Source: Trissonchulus latispiculum (Eukaryota > Nematoda > Enoplea > Enoplida > Ironidae). From it: a stretch of DNA of 64,000 bases. A program made the position numbers and the translations under genes. The notes under the pieces were generated by a model. The model was not told where the DNA came from, did no database searches, and was given only the letters and a program-made list of their open reading frames with translations. Shown here piece by piece: positions 48,008 through 59,121 of this stretch; position 1 is the first letter of the stretch; every line of letters starts with the position of its first letter. Location: NCBI GenBank assembly GCA_030248195.1, contig JASAND010017595.1, positions 1 to 64,000 of the forward strand, given 5' to 3'.

Positions 48008-48229
48008 CAAGAGTACATAATACATAAGAGTGTGACAAGCGTCACACTCTATGTTATTAGCAACTGAGCCATGCTCTGCGCGCTAACGGGCCACCACCTC
48101 CCCGTAATTGCGTACCTAGTGGACCCCTCCCCGCAAATGTGACCTATCATTCAGCCCCCCCCCCCCGCAAAACAGGCCTATCATTTTTCAGTTGACGATT
48201 GTCACACTCTTATGTATTATGTACTCTTG
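48008..48229. mobile_element. Palindromic MITE (CAAGAG family), short copy
   Basis: A 222-bp element with CAAGAGTACATAATACAT and mirrored ATGTATTATGTACTCTTG ends. Flanks ATGTTAT and ATATTAT (48001-48007, 48230-48236) match at 6 of 7 positions. It lies in the core of the 46.7-51.7 kb element. Confidence 0.83.
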
Positions 48230-48236
48230 ATATTAT

Positions 48237-49400
48237 GTACAATGTACATGTGGGATCAGTGGGATTTTGTGGGATCATTTTGCCTTACAATTGTCCTCAA
48301 ACACCGTTTCCCAATTTAGAAAAGTGCAATATTTTGGTAAATTTGGCATAAAATGTCTGTTCAATTTCATGATTGGCGTTTTGATGACTACCAGCAAACA
48401 AAGCATGGAGCTCTTTAAGGAGGTGGTATAGCTTAGTGTAAATGTACATAACCTTACAGGCTCCAATTTTTGTGATGAAAATAAATGAAAATTTTTTAAC
48501 ATTCTGGGACCAGTCCCGCATTTTTAGGTGAAAAGATAACAATCTTTGGTTTTTGCATCTATTCTCTCAGTTGGTCATTGATACACCTGATTGGTTGATA
48601 TAAATGGCTGCAAATCAAATTTTCGAGCTAGAAGCTTCAAAAATGCTCAAAGTTGGCATATTGATGGTTTTAAAGCAGTCTCTTTCCAATAGAACCATTA
48701 GTTTCGTCTTCCTGAAGCATTCGCAAAAATTTGAAAATTTGGTCACTATGTTTTTCCCCGCTTTAGTGGACCCAATGTGAGGGGAAACATGGTCAAATTT
48801 TTCCTTGGATGCACGTAAGGGAAAACGACTATTGCCACGCGATAGAGCCAGTCGAATTATGCCCGAATGCAAATTTACAGTAACCAAAGTTTGATAGTTG
48901 TTTAGATATATACTTGCAAACTTTCGAAAATCCCTAGCATTTTGGCAAATTTTGGGAGGTCAGCTTTGGTCAAGTACTGTAACAGATGAAATCCTAATTT
49001 TACGAGTTTACACTGAGTCCGGATACACAAGTTAGAGTGGAGTTAGTTATAGGGGCTGTGTGACGAATCCCCCAAATTTAATAGGCGCTGAATTGAAGGA
49101 TCTTTGTCACTTTACTCAGGAGGGTGCTCGTCTTAGGGCACAATTCTATTGAAACTATGCTACAGTATACTTACTGTTCCAAGATAAGTTTCTGCCAACC
49201 TTATAGCTTTTCTTTGACCATAGTGTAAAACATGTAGTTGTAAAAGCTGAATTTCTAGTGAAGATTTCTAGTTTAAGACTTTGATAAGAAGAAGGCATTT
49301 GGTTAACTAAATGCAATCTAATAAATTGCTTGTTTTTTATGTTTTGCTTTATTTGTTTTATGTTTTTCTCTGTTTTATATGAATCTCGTGCATTATGCAT
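48237..49400. other. Core of the array element, no gene recognised
   Basis: AT-rich. Short minus-strand frames of up to 90 codons (48615-48887) have no recognisable motif. Confidence 0.4.
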
Positions 49401-49403
49401 TTT

Positions 49404-51210
49404 AGGCATTTTGCGGCCCAAAAACAGCTCAGGCCGCATTTTAGGCAGTTTGCGACCCAAAGACAGTTCGGGCCGCATTTTAGGCAGTTTGCGGCCCAAA
49501 AACAGTTCGGGCCGCAGTTTAGGCATTTTGCGGCCCAAAAACAGCTCAGGCCGCATTTTAGGCAGTTTGCGACCCAAAGACAGTTCGGGCCGCATTTTAG
49601 GCAGTTCGCGGCCCAAAAACAGTTCGGGCCGCAGTTTAGGCAGTTTGCGGCCCAAAGACAGTTCGGGCCGCAGTTTAGGCAGTTTGCGGCCCAAAAACAG
49701 CTCAGGCCGCATTTTAGGCAGTTTGCGACCCAAAGACAGTTCGGGCCCCATTTTAGGCAGTTTGCGGCCCAAAAACAGTTCGGGCCGCATTTTAGGCATT
49801 TTGCGGCCCAAAGACAGTTCGGGCCGCATTTTAGGCAGTTTGCGGCCCAAAACAGTTCGGGCCGCATTTTAGACAGTTTGCGGCACAAAAACAGTTCGGG
49901 CCGCAGTTTAGGCAGTTTGCGGCCCAAAGACGGTTCGGGCCGCATTTTAGGCAGTTTGCGGCCCAAAGACAGTTCGGGCCGCAGTTTAGGCAGTTTGCGG
50001 CCCAAAAACAGCTCAGGCCGCATTTTAGGCAGTTTGCGACCCAAAGACAGTTCGGGCCGCATTTTAGGCAGTTTGCGGCCCAAAGACTGTTCGGGCCGCA
50101 TTTTAGGCATTTTGCGGCCCAAAGACAGTTCGGGCCGCATTTTAGGCAGTTTGCGGCCCAAAACAGTTCGGGCCGCATTTTAGACAGTTTGCGGCACAAA
50201 AACAGTTCGGGCCGCAGTTTAGGCAGTTTGCGGCCCAAAGACGGTTCGGGCCGCATTTTAGGCAGTTTGCGGCCCAAAACAGTTCGGGCCGCATTTTAGG
50301 CATTTTGCGGCCCAAAACAGTTCGGGCCGCATTTTAGGCATTTTGCGGCCCAAAGACAGTTCGGGCCGCATTTTAGGCAGTTTGCGGCCCAAAAACAGTT
50401 CGGGCCGCATTTTAGGCATTTTGCGGCCCAAAGACAGTTCGGGCCGCATTTTAGGCAGTTTGCGGCCCAAAGACAGTTCGGGCCGCATTTTAGGCATGTT
50501 GCGGCCCAAAGACAGTTCGGGCCGCATTTTAGGCATTTTGCGGCCCAAAGACAGTTCGGGCCGCATTTTAGGCAGTTTGCGGCCCAAAAACAGTTCGGGC
50601 CGCATTTTAGGCAGTTTTCGGCACAAAAACAGTTCGGGCCGCAGTTTAGGCAGTTTGCGGCCCAAAGACAGTTCGGGCCGCATTTTAGGCATTTTGCGGC
50701 CCAAAGACTGTTCGGGCCGCATTTTAGGCATTTTGCGGCCCAAAGACAGTTCGGGCCGCATTTTAGGCAGTTTTCGGCACAAAAACAGTTCGGACCGCAG
50801 TTTAGGCAGTTTGCGGCCCAAAGACTGTTCGGGCCGCATTTTAGGCATTTTGCGGCCTAAAGACTGTTCGGGCCGCATTTTAGGCGGTTTGCGGCCCAAA
50901 GACAGTTCGGGCCGCATTTTAGGCAGTTTGCGGCCCAAAAACAGTTCGGGCCGCATTTTAGGCAGTTTTGCGGCCCAAAGACAGTTCGGGCCGCAGTTTA
51001 GGCAGTTTGCGGCCCAAAGACAGTTCGGGCCGCATTTTAGGCATTTTGCGGCCTAAAGACTGTTCGGGCCGCATTTTAGGCGGTTTGCGGCCCAAAGACA
51101 GTTCGGGCCGCATTTTAGGCAGTTTGCGGCCCAAAAACAGTTCGGGCCGCAGTTTGGGCAGTTTTGCGGCCCAAAGACAGTTCGGGCCGCATTTTAGGCA
51201 GTTTTGTAGC
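49404..51210. repeat. 39-bp tandem array, right
   Basis: About 46 units, reverse complement of the left array, with internal higher-order repeats (blocks of 3-8 units recur, for example around 49850-50060 and 50160-50270). Overlapping open frames of up to 267 codons on both strands are repeat artefacts. Confidence 0.95.
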
Positions 51211-51231
51211 GCTTCTACCAGGGCTGGTGGA

Positions 51232-51400
51232 TCAGGAAGAAACCAAGGACAAGCCCGAACGGGAGGCGTCAGGCACCCTCGTACCCACGAAACCAGGACC
51301 TAGAAGAGAGAAGGGAAGAGGGAGGTTCAGCTTTTCACTCACCGTTGAAAGTAAAGAATTGGTCCCGCTTATCAATCTTTCCTATGCCAGCTTCCCTTAC
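51232..51400 (-). pseudogene. Captured two-exon gene fragment in the right array
   Basis: About 190 bp of non-repeat DNA interrupts the 39-bp array. On the minus strand it reads as an exon (about 51343-51400) ending in donor AACG|GTGAGTG. A 43-bp intron (51300-51342) follows, with a pyrimidine-rich CTCTCTTCTAG acceptor, then a second exon (51232-51299) ending in TGA. The frame stays open across the splice: DKRDQFFTFNG, then PGFVGTRVPDASRS and a Ser/Leu-rich C-terminus. Exact splice signals, an in-frame junction and a stop make a captured 3' end of a host gene the simplest reading. The parent gene is unknown to me. Confidence 0.55.
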
Positions 51401-51409
51401 AGTTTGGGG

Positions 51410-51693
51410 CCCAAAGACTGTTCGGGCTGCATTTTAGGCATTTTGCGGCCCAAAGACAGTTCGGGCCGCATTTTAGGCAGTTTGCGGCCAAGGATGATTG
51501 GGCCGCAGTTTAGGCAATTTGCGGCCAAGCATGACGGGCCGCAGTTTAGGAAGTTTGCGGCCTAGGGTCGCACTTTAGGCTATTTGCGGCCCAAAAATCC
51601 AATTCTAGTGTATTTTGAATGTTTAATATGGGGCCGCATTTTAGGCAATTTGGGCCGGGCCGGGCCGGGCCGGGCCACAGTTTAGGAAGCACC
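51410..51693. repeat. Right terminal repeat of the array element
   Basis: Array units resume after the captured fragment and run into the mirror of the left terminus (46662-46865), including GGCCAAGGATGATTGGG and a (CCGGG)n run, ending at GGAAGCACC. Confidence 0.9.
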
Positions 51694-51837
51694 ACAAAAA
51701 ACTTTACAGATCAACTTGAAGTTTTGATATTTTTCAAGAATGCCCTACAAACCATTCTCTATAAAATGATATAAAACTGTTGGTTTAACTGGACATGAGA
51801 ATCCTTGTCTTGAAAAAGTTACTTTCCGCCAGGTTAA

Positions 51838-52810
51838 GGTGGTGATTCCTTTTGAAGACATCAACTTTGAACCCTTATTACTCATTCATTACTTGGAGTT
51901 AAGATGCCATTTTTATATCAAAATGGAGCATAACATTTTCTCTTTCTAATGAAGGCAATGAGACTAACTTCAGTAAATTATTTTGCTGCATTTTGGAAGT
52001 ACTTAATTGTCCAGATTTTTTGCAGACTAAAGTAAATTTTTTCGTAAGGCATCGGCTTCATGATTCGATTCCACTATCAAATAGCTGGGAACCCTTTTTT
52101 AATTATCGTGAAATCACTCTTCGTTATTAATAAATTAGCTAAAATGTTTGCGCAACCTGGATTTTGCCTACTTTTCAAAACTTTGGCAAGCTGCCACTTT
52201 AGCTAGAAAGCAGCAATCGGGCAACTAAAAAAGCGTCTCTGGGTATTTTTGTGTAAAAGACGTCCACTAAGTGGCAACCCTCTAGCTTGCATAGTAAATG
52301 CTTCACAATCGCTGGAAAACATTTGGTCATGTTTTTGCAAAAACCACATTTTTTATGATACCAGCGTACGGGATAGCAGTTGGAAGATTATCATGCCTCA
52401 GATAATCGGCCCCGACGTGACCTTCAAATTGCCACCCTGAGTTTAATTTTACGGCTTGCGTAGCTCAAGAAATCGTGGGTGATTTGAATTCTGCAAGCAT
52501 GACAAGTTTTCAACGCCAAAATAAAAAAAAACTCTGCTATATATCTCACAATATAGAGGAGCTAGAAAGTTGCTTCCAAAAGCAAAAATGTAGAACACAG
52601 CGAGAGCTTTCAAATGAGTATAATCACAACTATGCAGCTGCTGCTCAACTGTTGGAAATTAGCAAAAACCGTCCTGAACGGAAATCTGGAAATTTTGAAG
52701 CGGGATTGCGCGGAGAGTGTTATAAACACACTTATTGTGGAAAGTTTCATCAAATTTCATCTTGGTTTGTGTCGTCAACCAACAATATGTGCCCAAAAGG
52801 AATCACCACC
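51838..52810. mobile_element. TTAA-target element Ka (GGTGGTGATTCC ends)
   Basis: A 973-bp element with ends GGTGGTGATTCCTTTTG and CAAAAGGAATCACCACC, bounded by TTAA at 51834-51837 and 52811-52814. Non-coding. It is an inverted, uninterrupted relative of Kb and preserves the sequences Kb had before its hAT and tRNA-repeat insertions. Confidence 0.82.
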
Positions 52811-52814
52811 TTAA

Positions 52815-54035
52815 GGGGGGGGGGTCGCGAATTTTCGACCACCTCCGATTTTTCTCATTTTCACATATTTTGTAGTCCCCATGGGTCCCCTAAACAAGAC
52901 AGTTGCGTTTGTTGCAAAACTTTCCCTATCATTCACAATTGCCATTCAAAGTGACCTCGACATGTGTTAAACATAGGAAAACGAAAAAGTTAGGAAAATT
53001 TCGCGGTGACCAAAAGTTCGAGCGCTGTGCTAGAGCAAACGAGCTGTAACTTGGCAAAATGGTAATCTGGACTAGGTAGCGTGTTAATATCTATATGAGG
53101 TGTTTTTTCGTTAGCTCTGCGATCTTCTAGAAATTTTCAAAGTTGAATGAAGTCGGTTTTTGCTATATTCTGACTTACAAAAATGCCACCGAAGAAATGA
53201 TTCATCATGCCCTGAACTAACCATTCACTGCACAAATTTCGCGTATAGATATTAACACAGTACACAAATAGAGCTTCAATTTGCATACGCACAATCCCTG
53301 CTGCTGCTTGGGAGTAGATCACACTTTTGGTCACCGCGTTGGCGTTTTGCCTCAAAATACGCCATTTTCTCAAATTTTTGAATATAATGGTCTATAAGTC
53401 GGGTGAAACCCGAGATATCCCAACCAAATTCGGTGTGCCAGTTTGCACAAATGAAAGGAAGATGTATGCTACATTTCACTGCAATTGCTGGTGTTTAACT
53501 GTGGCCGCATGCCTCAGTGCGATGTCGGAGGCATATAGTCAAAAATGGCAAATTTTCAAATTTTTCAAATATAGCCAAATTGCATTTCAAATTGAAGCTC
53601 TCGATGTCCTGAACATTTTATCTTCTTGCACCAAGTCTCTCCAAAGCAGTATGAGAAAGTTAGAGCGCGTTAAAGTTTGAAGTAAATAACAGTCGGAAAG
53701 AGCTTGTGCAAATCGTTCAAACGCCGTTTCTCGCTCGGTGCTTGGTGTATCATTGTCATTTGCACAGCAATAAATAGCCCCAGATAGAGGCTTCAATTTG
53801 ATCTATTGGCCATGCCATAGCCTTTTGTCATCCTATGTGCGCACGACTTCGAAGCCCTCAGCGAGGCATAGTGGCGTAAATACTAAATTGTAGGGATTTG
53901 AACTGCAATATCTCTTACCTGCGTTGATCCTGGACTCAAAATTTGTCTTGCTTTTGGGTACATGTGGGGGTATATTATAGCCAAAAATGAGCGGAATCGG
54001 TGACTATAAAATTTGGTACCCGGCGACCCCCCCCC
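52815..54035. mobile_element. TTAA-target element K1 (G-run ends)
   Basis: Starts G10-TCGCG and ends CGGCGA-C9. TTAA flanks lie at 52811-52814, shared with Ka, and 54036-54039, shared with K2. The first 70 bp and last 40 bp match K3 at 34812-36579, so it is the same family and orientation. No transposase frame. Confidence 0.8.
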
Positions 54036-54039
54036 TTAA

Positions 54040-55296
54040 GGGGGGTCCATCGTGAAAAATTTTTTAACCACGGATTTCGCTAATTTTCACGTATAATCTA
54101 ACCACATACGTCGTACATTTCAAGTTTAAATTTTGAGTTCTTTCGTTCAGTACTCCGTAAGTTACAAGCCATTCATTGTGTACAATTTGAATATCAGCGA
54201 AAATGAGGGTGCTGTAGCCAACTGAAGCCAGTTTTTGCAAATAAACTTCAGATTTTGATCTTATTTTCTTATGCACATTTATAAAGCATCAATAAAACAT
54301 TTTTGAACAGTTTCAAGCCAGGAGAGCATGATCAAAAGCTTCTTCCTTAAAGGATTTTTAGAGAAACAAGGCTTCCGTTTCCCCCCGGATGTAATGAAAT
54401 ATGTGACAGCACATAACTTAAAATAGAAGCATTTCTGAGCCATAGTACTATGAGAAGAATTCATCCCTACACTGAGAGCTTTCGATTGATATATAATATG
54501 CCACAGTTTTGAAAATTTGAAAAATCGCTGTTTTGTGAAATTCGGGGCCAGAGGTTCCCGATTGGCAGAAGTACTGGAGTCCCGAAGTACTGGACATAGC
54601 TGTTAGTATAATTCATGCTACAAATTGATCCTAACACATGAATAAATATGTTTTAATGCGAAAAAGTGAATTTTGCAATATAGCTTTGTCGTAAAAGGCC
54701 TATCTTTCTATAAAACAGCAATTTTCACAATTTTGCAGAAAAAACCTAATTTTTGCGCCAAAAAACTCTCGACACTGGTAAAAGATTGCAAGTAGCATTG
54801 GGTGTATCGTTTGAAAGTTTTATACATATACTGTGTCACTGTGGATGTAGAATGCTTCGTTAGCACTTCTATTTTTATAATATGCAGTCAAACCTAATGA
54901 CCCCCATTTCTGGTCACCAAAAACAACAGAATTTAGCGATTTTCGACAGTTTTCTAACTTCAAACATTCATTAAATTTTTGAACAGCTAATTCAACATTC
55001 TAATTCCACATTGACACAGTATCTGTTTAGAGGTTTAAAACGATGCCAAATGTTACCCAGTTTCTTACATCAGTTTCTGCATTTTTTGTCGCAGAATTAT
55101 AATCGATAGTTTTTCGATATCCTATGTTTAACACATGCATACCTCTGCTTTGAGGTGAATTTTCTCAACAACCATAAGAAAGAGATCCGACTTAAATTTT
55201 ATAAACTCGTTAAAATATCCCACTTGGATAATAAAATATGTGAAAATGAGTAAAATAGAAAATTCTCGAAAAAATGACCACAAAGTGGACCCCCCC
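54040..55296. mobile_element. TTAA-target element K2 (inverted K family)
   Basis: Starts G6-TCCATCGTGAAAAATT, the reverse complement of the K3 right end, and ends ACAAAGTGGA-C7. TTAA at the left is shared with K1. At the right TTAA lies four bases further on (55301-55304), suggesting a small change at the junction. Orientation is opposite to K1. Confidence 0.72.
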
Positions 55297-55447
55297 TTGC
55301 TTAAAGTAACTGGTTTGAAAATTAAAATTTGAACAAAAATTTGAAAATAATTCTTGTTTGAGGTGGTGATTCCTTTTAGGCACATATTGTTGGTTGGCGG
55401 CGTAAATCACGATGAAATTTGACGAAATTTTCTTTTAGCGTTCTAAC

Positions 55448-58400
55448 TAGAGCTGGGGCCGGTTCCAATTTTCGAAACCGGTTCCGGTTCCGGTTCCAGA
55501 GTACCGGTTCCGGTTCCCGTTCCAGCTTCCGGCTCCCGGTTCTAAGCCCTAATTTACGACTAAAGCATCTTAATATATAAATCAACAACGGTAAGGTTTA
55601 CTGCACCAAAATCAATAACCAGTACAGAGAAATTGCACCATCAACAGTGTGTTTGTCGAAATTTCTTGTTTTTTCAGCGAAAAGTTGAATTTCTGCATTT
55701 TGTGGCTTCAAACAGGATCTTCGATCACGGTACAGCTGACCATCTCTGCTGAAAACTTCTTCAGATGGGACTGATGTAGCAGCAAGGAGCAGCAAGAAAT
55801 TTCTTGGCAAACTTGGAAAGATTAGGAAAATCTTTTTCGTGCACTCGCCACCAGTCCAGCACAAAATTCTTCTCCATCAGTTCTTCGATCGTGTGGTCCA
55901 GCAACTAAAATAATAGCAATTAACGTTGACTCACCAATTTAATTATACTGTGCTGACTCCAAAAACTTGACTCAGAGAACTTGTACCATATTAATTTTCC
56001 GAAGCCAAGACTTGAATTTTAGCAGTTGTGTATTTTTAGCCGCCATTTTCACTACAGCCACCTAAGCAGATAAAAATTAAATAAGACTGCCACCAATAGA
56101 TACGAGATTTTTCCACATCTTACAACGTGGCCACCTGTGGCTGAGCACTGCTCCGGACAAAAGATGCGGCATGGCACTGTATGGCGCATCCGGTATTAAG
56201 TGTTATCGAGTTGGGCTAATGTCGTAAGATGCAGTAAAATCCAGTTTGGACGAAAGCGCTATGGAAATGCGGCAGAAGGTGTCTATAGTAGAAAAATTCA
56301 TTGTCCAATTTCATTGTGTAACCTTTCATGCCTGAATTTTTTCACGGCCAAGGGTTGGGAACAGTTTTAGAAGTAAGCGAACAAGCGGTCCAGAGTTCTG
56401 ATTTCCTCTGCTTAAGGGTGAATGGTGTCAGAGTTAATTTCATCAACCTCGAACCTTCATAAAACTACAAATACTACAGGGAATGGAATCTTAACATACC
56501 ACATCACAGCTCAGTTAGGTGTCAAGTTCCTGCTTTACTGTAGCCTCGTGGCTATTTCGTTCAGTTGACTGGCGATCATGCTGGTGGCCAAAGAATCTCT
56601 CAATCGAGTTAACGCCAGTAGGACGCTTAGAGGGAGGAGGCTGACAGTCTTCACTAGCAGCTGAATTCAGGAATTTCAGCTGCTCCTGGGTCACCCTAAA
56701 CAGGATTAATCAACTAAAATTATCTCAAACATAAAAAGGAGTATGGTACACCACTTAGCTATATCCCCGGACAGCGACACGAGCTTATTACGCTGATTTC
56801 AACCTTTCGTTGACTTAAGATGAAACACTAATATTTAACATACTGCTGTTGTAAAATTCGCCCTCGAATTTCTAGGAATCGCATGTCGGATCCTCAAATG
56901 AAAGTACTGTTGTAGTCCAAGAGCTTTAGGAGTTGACGTGAAACACTGATATTGAAAGTTAGAGACTAGTTAGAGTTTGATCTAATTTACGACATTCCTG
57001 TCTACATACTCGCTAATTTTGTAACAGTATTATGCTCACTTGCGATATACTTCTTCCGGAGTAGGAGACAGTGCCATCTTTAAAGCACTAAATCTAGGAT
57101 CCAGTCCAGAGCAGTGGCGATCTTGTGAGCATCCGTCGCCAGAAGCCGCTGATGCAGTGCCCTGTTGCCAACATCATCGATACAATCAAGCATCACTCTC
57201 TGAATTCCAGCAAGCTCAGTGGCAACCTAAAATAAGTGTGAAAGCAGCAAAAAGGTTTTAAGTATGAGGGGTAAAGGATTAAAGATGACCATCAAAGTGA
57301 GACTAAAGACCATCTGCGTGAGGCAAAGATCAAAGAAAAAAGTGGTCAGTCCCGCCCGAAGCCGCTACGCGGCTCGGGGTGATTACGTTCAACTTTAGTT
57401 TTCAGATCAGGTCTTTCAGCTAGTCTAATTAAATTTACCAATTCAGAATCCTCCTCTTCTTCTTCCATTTCCAGATTTTGCGTAGACGACCAGGACGACA
57501 GCTGATGCTTCAAAGCTTCAACGGATGGCCAAACTTCTGACAGAAGTGGTACAGACTGGCTGGAAAATTATTTTGTCAGTTGGGCAAAAGGTTCCAAAAA
57601 CGTTATGATCAAAGTAAGGGCTTGGTCACTGATTGAGCTCATCACGTGAGCTTTTGGCGTGTTCACTGAGATCTGTCTTAGTGCAGGCAGATTATCCTTG
57701 ACACTTTTCAACATCAAAAGAGTTGAGTTCCATCTGATTGGCATGGCAAGCTTCAAAGAGGTAGCTGGAAGCTCCATTTCTTTGGCAACGCTGAGCAATT
57801 TTGGCAAGTATTTGGAATGCTTAACAAAGCTGGCCACCTCTTGGCAAGCCGTGATCTCCTTTCTGATCTGACCGCATTCAGAATCAGAGGACAGGCGGAA
57901 TCCGTCGGTGGAGACCAAAGGATGCAAATCATGAGCAAAACAGGCAAATCGAACCCGGTCAGTGCAAGCTCTAGTGATGTTGGCGGCGGAATCAGTAACA
58001 AAAATTTGAGAAGCAGGATCAATACCATACTCTTCGATAATCTCACTGATGCATACCCTCAAGGTAGAAGCTTTCTGATCAGGAATGGCCCAAGATCCGA
58101 GAAGTGTAGTGTGCAGGTTCCAATCATGCTCAAAAAAACGGAAGATTATAACTATGGTTACATACTTACTAGGAAGTGAGCTTAGTCGTGCCCAAAAATT
58201 GAGATTGATTTCTGATTGAAATCACGTTGGGAAAACTACACAAGCCTCTCCCCTTCCCAAGCAAACTCAGCAGTTTTAGTTGAACAAAAGCTCTTAATTT
58301 GCAGAAAGGATGCCATACAGGCAAGGTACATAGTATGACTGCACGAAAGTAGCATTTAAGTTTAAGTATAACGCTAAGCCCGCATGTGCAAAGAAGTCAC

Positions 58401-58717
58401 GTTGCTTGCTAAAAACGCTTTTCAAGACTTGTTGCTAAGACTCAATTCTGAAAAATGTTGCTAAGGACAAAAATGATCTATCTTCAAAGATTTGGTTTTA
58501 TAGCCTGCATATTTATTTATTTATTTGGTTTTCTAATAGAATAGAACAGAATAATCTCAGAACAGAAAGTTTCTAATAGAATCTAACAGATAATCTGTAT
58601 AGCCTTTTATTACTTGGACATCGGCTTTTAGAGTTGGAACCGGTCGGTTCCAACTCCTACCAGTTCCGGTTCCGGTTCCGGTTCCAACCGGTTCTAGTGG
58701 AACCGGTACCGGCTCTA
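55448..58717 (-). mobile_element. hAT transposon with 8-bp TSD and GGTTCC-rich ends
   Basis: A perfect 8-bp duplication GTTCTAAC (55440-55447 and 58718-58725) encloses 3270 bp beginning TAGAGC and ending GCTCTA. Just inside both ends are iterations of CCGGTTCCGGTTCC (55460-55545 and 58633-58712). A decayed hAT transposase lies on the minus strand. The insertion point is confirmed by Ka, whose complementary copy runs straight through the matching ..ATAACACTCTCCGCGC.. text. Confidence 0.93.
55598..58075 (-). pseudogene. hAT transposase, intron-containing and frameshifted
   Basis: Minus-strand segments read in order. 58075-57568 holds the RNase H-like core with VTDSAANI, a CFAHDLH cysteine-histidine motif and RWNSTLLML. 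57226-57040, between splice-like signals, holds DPRFSALKM but with a frame change at its front. About 56694-56514 is an exon of linker type (SIERFFGHQ). 55905-55598 is the C-terminal dimerisation region: WWRVHEKDFPNLSKFAKKF, a short insertion shifting the frame, then TSVPSEEVFS and SCLKPQNAE. Together these are the landmark motifs of a hAT transposase. No N-terminal BED zinc finger was seen, and the frameshifts make it non-functional as it stands. Confidence 0.88.
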
Positions 58718-59121
58718 GTTCTAACACCCTCCGCGCAATCTCGATTCAAAAAAATCGAGATTTCCGGTCATTCCGGCTTCGCTGGTTTTTCCAAATTTAC
58801 TATAGCAGCTATACAGTTATGAATATGCTCATTCGAAAGGTCTCATTGAGCTTCATATTTTTGCTCTTTAAAGCAACGTTCTAGCTTTTCTCTGCCGTGA
58901 GATACGCCGATTTTCCTGTTTTGGCCTGGAAACTTGTCATTTTTTGCAGAAATCAAATAATCCATCATTTCTTGAACTATGCAAGCTGTAAAATCAAACT
59001 AAGGGCGTCGGTCTGAAGTTCTCAAAGGCGCAAATTATCCGACGCATGATCGTCTTTCAACAGCCATCCCGTAGTTAAAGAAATGAAAGTTGTACACCAA
59101 CCAGGCACCCGAAAAATTCGG

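Larger units (their letters stand above)
46662..51693. mobile_element. 5-kb TIR element built of 39-bp GC-rich arrays
   Basis: Direct repeats ACAAAAAA(C) at 46654-46662 and 51694-51702 enclose ends GGTGCTTCCTAAACTG and CAGTTTAGGAAGCACC. The duplication can be read as 8 bp (element starting CGGTGC) or 9 bp (starting GGTGC). The first 200 bp of each end, including a (CCCGG)n run, are near-perfect mirror images, and both then enter arrays of a 39-bp unit. Termini of the form CGGTGCTTCCTAAACTG resemble Charlie-type hAT ends; the alternative is Mutator. No transposase is visible. The 47.5-49.4 kb core holds an exon-like ORF and a nested MITE. Confidence 0.8.

Noticed and set aside
46838..51565. 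Overlapping open frames of 150-267 codons on both strands, as candidate repeat proteins
   Set aside because: The 39-bp unit is a multiple of three and lacks stops in several frames, so long frames arise on both strands. Composition is identical in every unit and there is no start or splice context.
46663..51690. CRISPR-like array
   Set aside because: Units are contiguous 39-bp tandem repeats without unique spacers, in an intron-bearing eukaryotic genome, and lie as inverted pairs at the ends of a transposon.
52475..52954. 159-codon plus-strand ORF as a gene
   Set aside because: It crosses the Ka/TTAA/K1 junction, so it is a fusion of two transposon ends. The related copies do not keep it open.
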